DNA of 50,183 nucleotides from Pseudoalteromonas sp. S2755 (GTDB taxonomy: Bacteria > Pseudomonadota > Gammaproteobacteria > Enterobacterales > Alteromonadaceae), in assembly GCF_005886535.1 (NCBI RefSeq), contig NZ_PNDS01000005.1:1-50183 (forward strand). Reading direction: 5' to 3'. A program made the translations under genes and the position numbers. Every line of letters starts with the position of its first letter. The stretch's first letter is position 1. Below the pieces are notes generated by a model, which did not search any database, was not told where the DNA came from, and saw only the letters and a list, made by a program, of their open reading frames with translations. This document shows positions 38,115 to 48,500 of the stretch, one piece after another.

Positions 38115-39293
38115 TTAGTCTTTCGCTCGCTGCTCAAGCATTGCGACCGCAGGAAGTGTTTTCCCCTCAAGGAATTCAAGGAAAGCACCACCACCTGTAG
38201 AAATATAAGAGATATCTTGCTCAACACCATACTTATCGATAGCAGCTAACGTATCGCCACCACCAGCAATTGAGAATGCTGACGACTTAGCGATGGCATT
38301 GGCAATCGCTTCAGTACCATTACCAAATTGGTCAAATTCAAATACGCCCACAGGGCCATTCCAAACCACAGTGCCAGCACTCGCAATGATCTCTGCAAGT
38401 TGAGTTGCAGTATCAGGACCGATGTCGAAGATCATGTCTTCGTCTGAAACTTCGCTTACATCTTTAATCGTCGCAACTGCAGATTCTGAAAACTCATTAC
38501 CTACAACCACATCAGTCGGAACAGGAATATCGCCGTCATTCGCTCTGGCAGCAGCCACTAGCTTGTTCGCTTCAGGGATCAAATCCGCTTCGTACAGCGA
38601 CTTACCAACAGGGTTACCCGCTGCAGCAATGAAAGTATTAGCAATACCGCCACCAGTCACGAGTTGGTCAACAACCTTAGATAATGAATCAAGCACCGTT
38701 AGTTTAGTTGATACTTTAGAGCCGCCAACGATGGCCACCAAAGGACGAGCTGGGTTATCTAGTGCTTTGCCAAGCGCGTCGAGTTCAGCTGCAAGCAATG
38801 GGCCTGCACAAGCCACCTCAGCGTACAAGCCAACACCGTGTGTTGAAGCCTGTGCGCGGTGTGCAGTTCCAAAGGCATCCATCACGTAGACATCACAAAG
38901 CGCAGCTAGTTTTTTCGCGAGTACTTCATCGTCTTTCTTCTCGCCAACGTTAAAACGCACGTTTTCGAATACGATAACTTCATTGTCTTGTACATCCACG
39001 CCGTCTAGATAGTCAGTCACTAAACGTACATCTTGAGATAACGCATCATTAAGATAATCCACAACCGGCTGCATGGAGTATTGTGCATCATATTCTCCCT
39101 CGGTTGGACGACCTAGGTGAGACATCACCATCACTTTAGCACCTTTTTCTAGCGCTAATTTGATACTAGGTAGTGCAGCACGGATCCGCGCGTCCGACGC
39201 GACTTTGCCATCTTTAATTGGCACATTTAGGTCTTCGCGGATCAACACACGCTTGCCGTTTAAATCTAAATCCGCCATCTTAATGACTGACAT
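38115..39293 (-). CDS. pgk: Phosphoglycerate kinase
   Basis: Makes ATP and 3-phosphoglycerate from 1,3-bisphosphoglycerate. [54 protein letters not shown] and the nucleotide-binding [11 protein letters not shown] are all present. It is 392 aa from the ATG at 39293, preceded by AAGGAG at ideal spacing; the in-frame ATG at 39320 is upstream of that site and is rejected. It is the middle gene of epd-pgk-fba. Confidence 0.97.
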   Translation of the reverse strand: MSVIKMADLDLNGKRVLIREDLNVPIKDGKVASDARIRAALPSIKLALEKGAKVMVMSHLGRPTEGEYDAQYSMQPVVDYLNDALSQDVRLVTDYLDGVDVQDNEVIVFENVRFNVGEKKDDEVLAKKLAALCDVYVMDAFGTAHRAQASTHGVGLYAEVACAGPLLAAELDALGKALDNPARPLVAIVGGSKVSTKLTVLDSLSKVVDQLVTGGGIANTFIAAAGNPVGKSLYEADLIPEANKLVAAARANDGDIPVPTDVVVGNEFSESAVATIKDVSEVSDEDMIFDIGPDTATQLAEIIASAGTVVWNGPVGVFEFDQFGNGTEAIANAIAKSSAFSIAGGGDTLAAIDKYGVEQDISYISTGGGAFLEFLEGKTLPAVAMLEQRAKD

Positions 39294-39420
39294 TGGACAT
39301 CTCCTTAAAGAACGATACATTTTGTTATCTACAAGGCAGCAATCGTTTACTACCTCGGTTTGAATTATTGTTTTAATTTTGTGCAGACAATTTGATTATA
39401 ACAGCGTCTGAAACAAATGA

Positions 39421-40431
39421 TTAGCCACGCATCATCACGCAAGCGGTATCAAGCATACGATTAGCAAAACCCCACTCGTTATCACACCAAACTAGCAGCT
39501 TAACTAAGCGCTTGTGACTCACTCGAGTTTGCGTACCATCGATAATACAAGAATGTGGATCGTGATTAAAATCAACCGACACTAGCGGCTCTTCAGTGTA
39601 GCTTAGTACCCCTTCTAAACGACCACCAGCGGCCTGTTTTAGAACCGAGTTTACCGCATCAATTGTGACATTTTCATTGAGCGTCACACTCAGATCCATC
39701 GCCGTAACATTGATTGTTGGCACCCGTACCGCGATCGCCTCAAAACGACCTTGGAACTTAGGTAAAATACGCTCAATACCGCGAGCAAGCTTAGTATCAA
39801 CAGGGATGATGGATTGGCTTGCCGCGCGCGTGCGCCGTAAATCACTGTGATAAGCATCAATCACTTGTTGATCATGCATAGAGGCGTGAATAGTCGTAAT
39901 AGCGCCAGACTCAACACCAAACTTATCGTCTAGCACTTTAATTACCGGAACAATACAGTTCGTTGTGCATGAGCCGTTAGACACAATTGTGTGCTCAGGT
40001 GACAGTATCTCTTCGTTGATACCAAAGATCACCGTCGCATCAACATCAGCATCCGCGGGATGTGAAAATAATACTTTCTTTGCCCCTGCCTGAATATGCG
40101 CAAGTGCGTGCTGACGAGAATGATAGACGCCTGTGCAATCAAGCACCACATCAACATCTAGCGCGCGCCAAGGCAGGTGACTTGGATCCGGCTCTGAAAA
40201 TAACTGGATCTTATCCTCAGCTACTTCCAAAAAAGATTCTGTTAACGAAACTGGAAAAGCAAAACGCCCATGTGAGGTGTCGTATTTTAGAAGATGCGCG
40301 ATCCCTTTAGGATCCGCCAACTCATTGATGGCTACAATTTGTATTTCGTGGTGACGACCCGACTCATAGAGTGCTCTTACGATATTACGCCCTATTCGAC
40401 CAAAGCCATTAATTGCAAGCTTGATTGTCAT
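39421..40431 (-). CDS. epd: Erythrose-4-phosphate dehydrogenase (Epd/GapB)
   Basis: Oxidises erythrose-4-phosphate to 4-phosphoerythronate for pyridoxal phosphate synthesis; it belongs to the GAPDH family. The NAD-binding start [13 protein letters not shown], catalytic C155 in NGSCTTNC, and H in [11 protein letters not shown] are present, and the C-terminus reads [17 protein letters not shown]. The operon position ahead of pgk and the HASMHDQQ variant (GAPDH usually has HAYTxDQ) favour Epd over a glycolytic GAPDH. It has 336 aa (E. coli Epd 339). Confidence 0.92.
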   Translation of the reverse strand: MTIKLAINGFGRIGRNIVRALYESGRHHEIQIVAINELADPKGIAHLLKYDTSHGRFAFPVSLTESFLEVAEDKIQLFSEPDPSHLPWRALDVDVVLDCTGVYHSRQHALAHIQAGAKKVLFSHPADADVDATVIFGINEEILSPEHTIVSNGSCTTNCIVPVIKVLDDKFGVESGAITTIHASMHDQQVIDAYHSDLRRTRAASQSIIPVDTKLARGIERILPKFQGRFEAIAVRVPTINVTAMDLSVTLNENVTIDAVNSVLKQAAGGRLEGVLSYTEEPLVSVDFNHDPHSCIIDGTQTRVSHKRLVKLLVWCDNEWGFANRMLDTACVMMRG

Positions 40432-40540
40432 TAAATTGAAAATCCATGAAGTCGCAAGTACGAAAGTTCCCCTTCGTTTTGATGGCGCTATTGTAATCGA
40501 CCTGAGTAAAATGTGTAAGAGGCTAGGGCAATTTTTTACC

Positions 40541-41158
40541 TCAAGTTAAATCCGCAATTTTACATTTACCGCCAGCACAAATGGCCTGAGATTGCGCCAA
40601 CAGTAGCTCCGCTGTCGCTAAAGCATCGCTGAGCGCATCATGCAATTGATGAGGAGGTAAACCATAACGCATTCTACAAGCGTTTAGTGTTAATGCATCT
40701 TGCGCCAACGGATAGCCTTGCTTTAATACACGACGCTTGTCTATCTGCATAGTATCTAATAGCAAGGCAGGTCTTACATTTAGTTCAAAGCGCTGAAATG
40801 CTGCCTTAAGAAACGCCCAATCCATCTGTACATTATGACATACCAACACTTTACCGTGGAGCGCGCGCTGAAGCGCCAGCAACAAAGTTTGTAAGGATTC
40901 ACCCTCAGCCAATCGACTACTACTAATACCGTGGAAAACTGGACTTTGTGCAAGCGTTCGCACCTCACTGTTCAAATGATACTGCGCATCTTTCACTTGG
41001 ATCCGCATATTTTTAATCGGCAACCAACCAGCCGACACAATTTCATGGCGCTTAGGATCAAGCCCGGTGAGCTCAAGGTCTAGCACCACTAACTCGGCTT
41101 GCGCAAACGGCAGATGTTTATAGCGCCACTTAGCAATAGAGTGAGAAAACCAGTTCAT
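40541..41158 (-). CDS. DEDDh-type 3'-5' exonuclease (PolIII epsilon-like)
   Basis: 205 aa. Exo I motif D27-L-E29 is in [12 protein letters not shown]. Exo II lies in [13 protein letters not shown], and Exo III in [15 protein letters not shown], with the catalytic histidine five residues before the aspartate as in DEDDh enzymes. It is smaller than DnaQ and lacks the C-terminal tail that binds the polymerase. The gene starts 3 nt after the CBS/DUF294 gene, so the two are cotranscribed. This pairing is frequent next to acetate-type symporters; the nucleic acid substrate is unknown. Confidence 0.88.
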   Translation of the reverse strand: MNWFSHSIAKWRYKHLPFAQAELVVLDLELTGLDPKRHEIVSAGWLPIKNMRIQVKDAQYHLNSEVRTLAQSPVFHGISSSRLAEGESLQTLLLALQRALHGKVLVCHNVQMDWAFLKAAFQRFELNVRPALLLDTMQIDKRRVLKQGYPLAQDALTLNACRMRYGLPPHQLHDALSDALATAELLLAQSQAICAGGKCKIADLT

Positions 41159-41161
41159 TGC

Positions 41162-43000
41162 TTATAAACTCCCTCGAGCAAACTTAAACGCACTCGCCTG
41201 CTGTGCTTGTTTTACTAAATAAAATGCTTCTTTGAGTTGATGCCGTTCTAGAGAAGAGAGGTTTTCTGGGTTAATACAATTTCCTGGTAATCCTTCATGG
41301 TTGATTTGAGTCTTTAACCGCAATTGTGTTAAGAACCGCCAACAGTCTTTTAAATTGTCGATATCCGACTTAGCAAGTAATGGGCTTTTAGTCAGTGCCT
41401 CTAGGCGCTCTAATGTGTTAGCTCTTGCAACCCCAACCTTTAGCGCATACAACCTAACCACATCGTTGATAATAGCAACCCCACGTTTTTTAAGATCTAA
41501 ATACTTATGTTTGCTCTTGTCTTTTTCCAGCTTAAATTGTTGAAAGATCCCGATCGGTACCGAATTTGCGTTGATGTCTGTCGCCATTGCCGCATAAAAC
41601 AGCTCATTCCGACTGATCTGATCCAAAGATTGACGAAGGGTCGCATAGAGATCGCTGGCGCCATCAATAAAACGCATATCAAAGTAGATCTTGCAATTAA
41701 GCATCGCTTTTGGCGTAGGAGACAAGATCCAATTGCTAAATTTGGCGGTCCACTGGGCAACTGTGCCACGGCAATCTATATTACTAGCCATGATATTTCC
41801 CGGGCAAGATTGAATACCGCACTCGTTGAGTTGCTCACAGACAAACGCGCCTAAAGCAGCAAAGTAACTGCGATCGTTTTCGCTGATATTGTCTGGTAGC
41901 AATAAACCATTGTCCTGATCTGAATGTAAGGTCTGCTCTTCCCGTGCCTGAGAGCCAAAACAGATCCACGCAAAGCGGCAAGGCGCGGCGCCATGTTGCT
42001 GTTGATATAAATAGATTAATCTTGATGTTAGTGCATCAGTGAGGCCGCTTAGTAGTTTGCCAATCAATGAAATATCTTCGATATGATAGGAAAATTGACG
42101 TAATAGATCCGGGATCTCCTGAGCACAGCTTTTGATAGCCAAAAGGTTTTGTGCTTTGTAGATCCTGCCGATAAGCTGCACTGGATCACTTTTTTGCTGT
42201 CTCAGCAGATCGGTGCTGGTCAGCATGCCCAGTGGTTTATATGCTTCATTTAACACAGGCAAATGATGAATATTGTGCTTAAGCATTAAATGCAGGGCCG
42301 AAAACACACGGTTGTTTTCAAAAATATGTTTTGGCTTTTCCGTCATGATCTCAGCAAGTGGAGCACTGGGATCTTTGTCTTGCGCTAGAACTCGATTGCG
42401 CAGATCTCTATCCGTCACAACACCAACCAAGCGCGCTTGCTCCGTGACCATAATTGATGAAACACGATGCTGGCTCATCAATTTGGCAGCGTCACGAATA
42501 CTCGCTGTTGGCGCGATAGTAACCGCATCTTTAGTCATTAGCTCAGATATTTTCCGCTCTGACCAAGTTTCGCTCTGCTGTTTATAACGAGAAGAAAGTA
42601 GTCGGTTAGCATGTGCTCTAACAAAGTATTGCTCAAACGATTTGTATTCTCGGCGCAAAAAATCAAAGTTCTGCTCATTGAGAATATAAACCAAGCCATC
42701 TTTTTGAACTTCGATGTGATTTTGAATGGCATCACCGGTTAATAAAGAAGGATAACCAAAGTAGTCTCCCTCGCTCATACGACCAATGACTTCGTCTTTA
42801 GCTGAGATAAGATCAACTACACCTGAGCGCAGCAAATATAGATTTGGCTTGCCATCTTGAAGCCAATCTTGTTGATTCGTCTGGCTAAGATAAACAATTT
42901 CGATATGTTTTGAAAAGTAGCTGGCAGCCGCTTCGGGCAATTCAGAAAACGGGGCTTGTTTATAAACAAACTGAAAGACATCTTGAATTTCTGGCGTCAT
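41162..43000 (-). CDS. cNMP-binding/CBS/DUF294 putative nucleotidyltransferase
   Basis: A 612-aa cytoplasmic protein with a cyclic-nucleotide-binding-like domain (about 15-130: LYLLRSGVVDLIS, GRMSEGDYFGYPSLL), two CBS domains (about 155-270: MTKDAVTIAPTASI, MTEKPKHIFENN) and a DUF294 nucleotidyltransferase-like half (WICFGSQAREEQTLHSDQDNGLLL, then the DUF294 C-terminal region). G-S-x6-D-x-D-N is the GlnD/KNT-type active site and appears intact. The start at 43000 has AAGGA upstream; a longer frame would run through the symporter terminator. It is probably a nucleotide-sensing regulator of the neighbouring transporter or metabolism. Confidence 0.9.
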   Translation of the reverse strand: MTPEIQDVFQFVYKQAPFSELPEAAASYFSKHIEIVYLSQTNQQDWLQDGKPNLYLLRSGVVDLISAKDEVIGRMSEGDYFGYPSLLTGDAIQNHIEVQKDGLVYILNEQNFDFLRREYKSFEQYFVRAHANRLLSSRYKQQSETWSERKISELMTKDAVTIAPTASIRDAAKLMSQHRVSSIMVTEQARLVGVVTDRDLRNRVLAQDKDPSAPLAEIMTEKPKHIFENNRVFSALHLMLKHNIHHLPVLNEAYKPLGMLTSTDLLRQQKSDPVQLIGRIYKAQNLLAIKSCAQEIPDLLRQFSYHIEDISLIGKLLSGLTDALTSRLIYLYQQQHGAAPCRFAWICFGSQAREEQTLHSDQDNGLLLPDNISENDRSYFAALGAFVCEQLNECGIQSCPGNIMASNIDCRGTVAQWTAKFSNWILSPTPKAMLNCKIYFDMRFIDGASDLYATLRQSLDQISRNELFYAAMATDINANSVPIGIFQQFKLEKDKSKHKYLDLKKRGVAIINDVVRLYALKVGVARANTLERLEALTKSPLLAKSDIDNLKDCWRFLTQLRLKTQINHEGLPGNCINPENLSSLERHQLKEAFYLVKQAQQASAFKFARGSL

Positions 43001-43039
43001 ACCTAACTGTCCTTTTAATCGTCTACAATTTTGCACTAT

Positions 43040-43077
43040 CAAAAACAAATTTGCCCAGCACGCTGGCTGGGCAAATT
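43040..43077 (-). terminator. Rho-independent terminator after the symporter gene
   Basis: A perfect 12-bp stem AATTTGCCCAGC/GCTGGGCAAATT with a 6-nt loop, followed on the minus strand by TTTGTTTTTG. It lies between the symporter stop and the DUF294 gene. Confidence 0.92.
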
Positions 43078-43090
43078 CGATTAGCATTGC

Positions 43091-44815
43091 TTAGTGTGCG
43101 TGAGCAGCGCTAGATCCTTTCGGATTACGGATCCCATCAACCATCACTTTGACTTCTTCAGGTGTATCCGCAGTCACCTTCATAACCAGTGCAGCTACAA
43201 GGAAGTTCACTAGCATACCTACAATACCGATCCCCTCAGGAGAAATCCCAAACAACCAGTTTGCAGGGGCATTTAGCTCAGGGCTGACAAACTTAAAGTA
43301 AATAATATAAGCCGCAGTGAAACCTATACCCGTTACCATGCCGGCAATCGCACCTTCTTTATTCATGCGCTTAGAGAATATCCCCATGATAATTGCAGGG
43401 AAGAAACTCGCCGCAGCCAATCCGAAGGCAAATGCAACTACCGATGCAACAAACCCTGGCGGGTTTATGCCAAAATATGCTGAGATCCCAATCGCTACCA
43501 TCGCAGCTAAACGCGCAGCCAGCAGTTCTTGTTTATCGTTGATATCCGGTTTAATGGTACGTTTCAACAAGTCATGTGATACCGATGTTGAAATAACCAA
43601 TAGCAAGCCAGCAGTTGTCGAGAGCGCCGCAGCAATACCACCTGCGGCGACCAGTGCAATCACCCATGCAGGTAGATTCGCAATTTCTGGATTTGCTAAT
43701 ACCATAATATCGCGGTCGATCTTCACCTCGTTTGCACTTGCTGGATCATCAATCTTGCCCGCAGAGTACTGCATTTTGCCATCACCATTCTTATCGTTGA
43801 ACACGATTAGGCCTGTTCTTTCCCAGTTTTTCACCCACTGTGGTGCTTCTTCATAAACCGTACCACTACCATCTTTACCGTTAATCGTGTCGATCATATT
43901 CACACGAGCGAACGATGCAACAGCCGGTGCTGTTGTATACACGATAGCGATAAATACTAAAGTCCAAGCGGCTGAAATACGTGTGTCTTTTACTCTAGGA
44001 ACGGTAAAGAAGCGAACGATTACATGTGGTAGACCAGCAGTACCAACCATAAGTGCAGCGGTAATCGCAAACACATCAACCATACTCTTAGAGCCTTCGG
44101 TGTACTGCGCAAAACCGAGCTCGGTACTAAGTCCATCTAGCTTGTCGAGTAGATAGGTGCCCGAACCATCAGCCAACGTTGCGCCAAAACCGGTTTGTGG
44201 TAGCAAATGGCCTGTCATCATCAGTGAAATGAAAATAGCAGGAACTAAATAAGCAAAGACAAGTACACAATATTGAGCGACCTGCGTATAAGTGATCCCC
44301 TTCATACCGCCAAGTACCGCGTAGAAGAATACAATCACCATTCCGATGTAAACGCCCGTTTCGATATCCACTTCGAGGAAACGAGAAAACACCACACCAA
44401 CACCACGCATTTGACCTGCAATATAGGTAAAACAGATGAAGATAGCACACAAAATCGCAACCACACGTGCAACCTGAGAATAGTAACGATCACCGATAAA
44501 ATCAGGTACCGTGAACTTACCAAATTTACGCAAATAAGGTGCTAAACACAGAGCAAGTAATACATAACCGCCGGTCCACCCCATAAGGTAAACACCGCCG
44601 TCGTAACCAGCGAAGGAAATAATCCCCGCCATTGAAATAAAGGACGCTGCACTCATCCAATCTGCAGCAGTTGCCATACCGTTTGCAACAGGAGGTACGC
44701 CGCCGCCAGCAACATAGAATTCATTCGTGGACCCAGCTCTCGCCCAGATAGCGATACCGATATAGAGCGCAAAACTAAGGCCGACAATAATAAAAGTTAA
44801 AATTTGAACATCCAT
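43091..44815 (-). CDS. Sodium:solute symporter (VC_2705/ActP-like, probable acetate uptake)
   Basis: 574 aa with about 13 membrane segments of the SSS family. The N-terminus has FYVAGGGVPPVANGMATAADWMSAASF, typical of ActP and related monocarboxylate symporters; a GGIAAALSTTAGLLL segment follows in the second half. An Asp/Asn-rich extracytoplasmic loop (about 305-365) includes DKNGDGKMQY. GAGGGG precedes the ATG. It is 11 nt after its DUF4212 partner and divergent from a CrbS-like kinase, which supports acetate or a related short-chain acid as substrate. Confidence 0.9.
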   Translation of the reverse strand: MDVQILTFIIVGLSFALYIGIAIWARAGSTNEFYVAGGGVPPVANGMATAADWMSAASFISMAGIISFAGYDGGVYLMGWTGGYVLLALCLAPYLRKFGKFTVPDFIGDRYYSQVARVVAILCAIFICFTYIAGQMRGVGVVFSRFLEVDIETGVYIGMVIVFFYAVLGGMKGITYTQVAQYCVLVFAYLVPAIFISLMMTGHLLPQTGFGATLADGSGTYLLDKLDGLSTELGFAQYTEGSKSMVDVFAITAALMVGTAGLPHVIVRFFTVPRVKDTRISAAWTLVFIAIVYTTAPAVASFARVNMIDTINGKDGSGTVYEEAPQWVKNWERTGLIVFNDKNGDGKMQYSAGKIDDPASANEVKIDRDIMVLANPEIANLPAWVIALVAAGGIAAALSTTAGLLLVISTSVSHDLLKRTIKPDINDKQELLAARLAAMVAIGISAYFGINPPGFVASVVAFAFGLAAASFFPAIIMGIFSKRMNKEGAIAGMVTGIGFTAAYIIYFKFVSPELNAPANWLFGISPEGIGIVGMLVNFLVAALVMKVTADTPEEVKVMVDGIRNPKGSSAAHAH

Positions 44816-44826
44816 CGATTAGCCCC

Positions 44827-45090
44827 TCACTCGTCCACGCCGTATTTTTTGTCTAATGCATTCATTTTTGAAACGTAGACAAAAATTAACGCAACAAAAG
44901 TATAAATTGCGCCTTGCTGAGAAAACCAAAATCCGAGTTTAAATCCAAAAAAACGAACTCCGTTGAGCACATCAACTAACAGAATGCCAAATCCAAATGA
45001 GACGACAAACCAAATAGCGAGTAGCTTAAACATCAAGGCGAGATTTTCTGACCAATATGCTTTCGCTTGTTCTTCACTTTTAAAAGCCAT
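44827..45090 (-). CDS. DUF4212 small subunit of sodium/solute symporter
   Basis: An 87-aa inner-membrane protein with two hydrophobic segments (about 20-42 and 52-72). It begins MAFKSEEQAKAYWSENL and ends MNALDKKYGVDE, the pattern of DUF4212 proteins that are encoded beside SSS symporters. TAGGAG supports the ATG at 45090; an in-frame ORF of 12 more residues lies upstream of this site. It is first gene of the symporter operon. Confidence 0.88.
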   Translation of the reverse strand: MAFKSEEQAKAYWSENLALMFKLLAIWFVVSFGFGILLVDVLNGVRFFGFKLGFWFSQQGAIYTFVALIFVYVSKMNALDKKYGVDE

Positions 45091-45500
45091 TTTAAATCTC
45101 CTATCACCCGCTCCAACATAGAGCAAGTTGTGTTAATAGACCTTAATGAGAGTAGCAACGGCTTGGTAAGTTGAAATTGAGACCTTAGTCGTAACGGCAA
45201 GTTAACGTTTACGTAAACTGCAGATGTATAGTATTCATAAGAATTAAAAAGTCTTTACAAACAAAAGGATAAGTCAAAGCAGGTTGGATGAAGATGTATT
45301 TTCAATGAATAGATACGACAGTAAGACATTAGTCTAACTTGAATGGTGAATGAACGCCCTTACTTACCAAATAAAAACCTAACACTTTGATTGTTAATAA
45401 GATTAAAAGCTCAAATAAAATTATACAGTAAACTAGACTATGGGTGCCATTTGTTTGCTAAAGTATGACGGTATAAACAACAAAAACTATAACAAACACT
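45091..45500. promoter_or_regulatory. Divergent control region between symporter and CrbS-like genes
   Basis: About 410 bp of AT-rich DNA without an ORF. It must contain promoters for both directions. A perfect 12-bp palindrome, GTTTACGTAAAC, lies at 45207-45218, next to a GTTAAC palindrome; this is the best candidate operator. Nothing else clear is seen. Confidence 0.5.
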
Positions 45501-48500
45501 ATGACTGCCATTTTACTCCTCGTTGCCGCTGCTTATATTGGTGTACTTTTTTGGCTCGCCAACTGGGGAGATAAAACCACCCCCCGCGCACTCAAAATTA
45601 GTCATCATCCGTTTGTTTATGCCTTTTCCTTAGGGATTTATTGTACCTCTTGGACTTATTACGGCTCGGTAGGTACTGCGGCCACCAGTAGCTGGCATTA
45701 CTTCCCCATTCTTTTAGGCCCCATTTTACTGTTTTTGTTCGGTCAGGGGTTTTTACGTAAACTCATATTGGTCAGTAAAAAGCAGAATATCACCACCATT
45801 GCCGACTTCATTTCAGCACGATACGGTAAACGCCAAACGACGGCCGTCATGGTAACGATGATAGCCCTATTGGCTACCATTCCGTATATTGCACTTCAGC
45901 TCAAAGCCTTGAGTAGTAGCTTCTTATTATTACAGCAGGACGAGCAAGTGTCGGGCACAGCACTCGCATTGGCTGGCACCTTGATCATGGCATTATTCGC
46001 AATTTTCTTTGGCACTAGAAAAGTAGATGTGACTGAGTATCGCTCAGGATTGATGTTGGCCGTTGCTTTTGAGTCTATCGTTAAACTACTCGCACTCGGT
46101 ATTGTTGCTGTGCTTGCATGGCAATCCTTAGCTCAAGTTCCCGACTCATTTGAAGCACTGAGCAAACATTGGCAATCTTTTGATTTCTTTAACTTCAACT
46201 TCGTTGGACAAACGCTCATGGCAGCGGCTGCCATCGTCTGTTTGCCACGACAATTTCATGTTGTAGTGGTAGATAACCACAACACTTCACACTTAAAAAC
46301 CGCACGCTGGGCATTTACGCTTTACCTGTTGTTGATAGCAGCCATGATTATCCCAATCGCTACTGCCGCTATCCATCCTGACATCGGCTATGGTGCTGCA
46401 CCGGATAGTTTCGTACTCGCTTTACCTATCATGATGGAACATCCGATCCTCGCTACATTTGTATTTATCGGCGGTTTATCTGCGGCAACTGCCATGATAG
46501 TCGTTGCAACACTGACACTCAGTACTATGTTATCGAACGATGTGATATTGCCTTTGTTGTTTAAGCATAAATTTAAGAAGAACATTCTAAATAGCAGCTT
46601 TAAGAGTCAAATACTCTTAGTTCGACGCTTTGTTATCGCCGCAATCTTGTTACTTTCATACATGTACCAGCAATGGTTTGGCCATGGTGAAGCACTCGCG
46701 AATATGGGTTTAGTTGCCTTCTCATTGGTTACTCAGCTATTGCCTGCTATTGTCGGTGGACTTTATTGGCGTAAAGGCCATGCGTATGGTGTATATGCCG
46801 GGCTCATCGCGGGCTTTATCTGTTGGATGCTATTTCTTATGTTTCCAATTTTGGAAGCCGGTGGATTACTTGATTATGAAATGCGTCAAACCCTTATCAC
46901 CCGAGGAACTTTACTTGCACTGCTCGCCAACATTAGTTGTTATATTAGCTTTTCTATCGGTGCACAGGAGCGCCTAATCGACCGTATTCAAGCCGCTGCA
47001 TTCGTAAACCCAAAAGATCAGGCTGCACTATCTAAACGCTTGAATAAACAGGTTCGCGCTACCGTGTATGACTTTAAAGTACTGCTACAAACCTTCTTGG
47101 GGGTTCAACGCAGTCAGCAACTGCTCGGGCACTATGCTCAAAATAATATTTTAGAAGATAATGACGCGTACCCAGCCCCTGAATTTATCTCATTCTGCGA
47201 GCGCGCACTCACGGGAGTGCTCGGTGCTTCATCAGCCCAAGCTCTTATCCGTACCGTATCCTCTGGTCGCCAAATGGCATTTGAAGAGGTGGTTAACTTT
47301 TTTGATGAAACCACACAAGCATTACAGTTCAACCAAAACTTACTTTATACCTCATTAGAAAATTTAAGCCATGGAATTTCCGTTGTTGATAAAGATCTAA
47401 AACTCGTTGCATGGAACAAGCGCTATCACGAGATGTTCGCCTATCCAGATGGTTTCTTAGAAGTTGGACAACCTATAGAGGAAGTGATCCGCTTTAACGC
47501 CGAACGTGGTGAATGCGGACCTGGAGAAATTGATAAACACGTCGATAAACGAGTTCAACATCTGAAAAATGGCACCCCTCACCACTTTATTCGCCACCGT
47601 CGTAATGGCCAAGTATTTGAGATGACGGGGAACCCGCTGCCAGAAGGCGGGTTTGTGACGAGTTTTTCAGATATTACCACACATATTGCGACGCAAAACG
47701 CACTGGAAGAAATCAATATGGATCTAGAGAACCGTATTGAGGCTAGAACCCAAGAGATCCGCACCATTAATATGGATCTTAAAGCTGAAATAACCAATCG
47801 TCACGAAACAGAGCAGGCGTTAATGGCCGCTAAAAAAGAAGCAGAACAAGCAAATGAGAGTAAAACCCGCTTCTTAGCGCTTGCCAGTCATGATATTTTG
47901 CAACCACTCAATGCCGCACGTCTTTACCTAGCAGCGATTGATACCAACAATTTAGTAAGTAAAGATCAGGGTAACTTTGAAAAACTCACCGACAGCCTGG
48001 ACTCTACTGTACACCTGATGAGTGCGCTTTTAGATATTGCAAAACTTGAACAAGGTGCAATGAAGCCCACTCCTAGGCATTTCAACATTGACGATATCTT
48101 ACTACCACTGGCAAATGAGTATGCCATTATATCAAAAGAGAAAGGTCTCGAACTTAAGGTGAGAAGCTCCCACAGCATTGTACACAGCGACACCACTTAC
48201 CTACGCCGGATCATTCAAAATCTGGTTTCCAACGCAGTTAAATATACCGACAATGGCAAAGTGCTTATCGCCTGTCGCCGCCGTAAACATAGTTTGAGGC
48301 TTGAAGTATGGGATACCGGTCCTGGAATTTCAAACCATGAGCAGAATAAGATCTTTAACGATTTTTATCGTATTCAAGCAGGCGATAATAAAGGTATTGG
48401 GCTTGGGCTTGGTGTTGTAAAACGTCTATGCGATCTATTATCCATTACAATTTCAGTGAACTCGGTTGTCAATCAAGGCAGCCGCTTTGCCATAGACATA

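Noticed and set aside
38422..38889. 155-codon ORF on the plus strand opposite pgk
   Set aside because: It is fully antisense to a clear pgk gene, has no ribosome-binding site and a low-complexity Ser/Ala/Thr composition from codon mirroring.
43317..43856. 179-codon ORF on the plus strand opposite the symporter
   Set aside because: Shadow of the symporter's codon pattern; no recognisable domain and no start signal.
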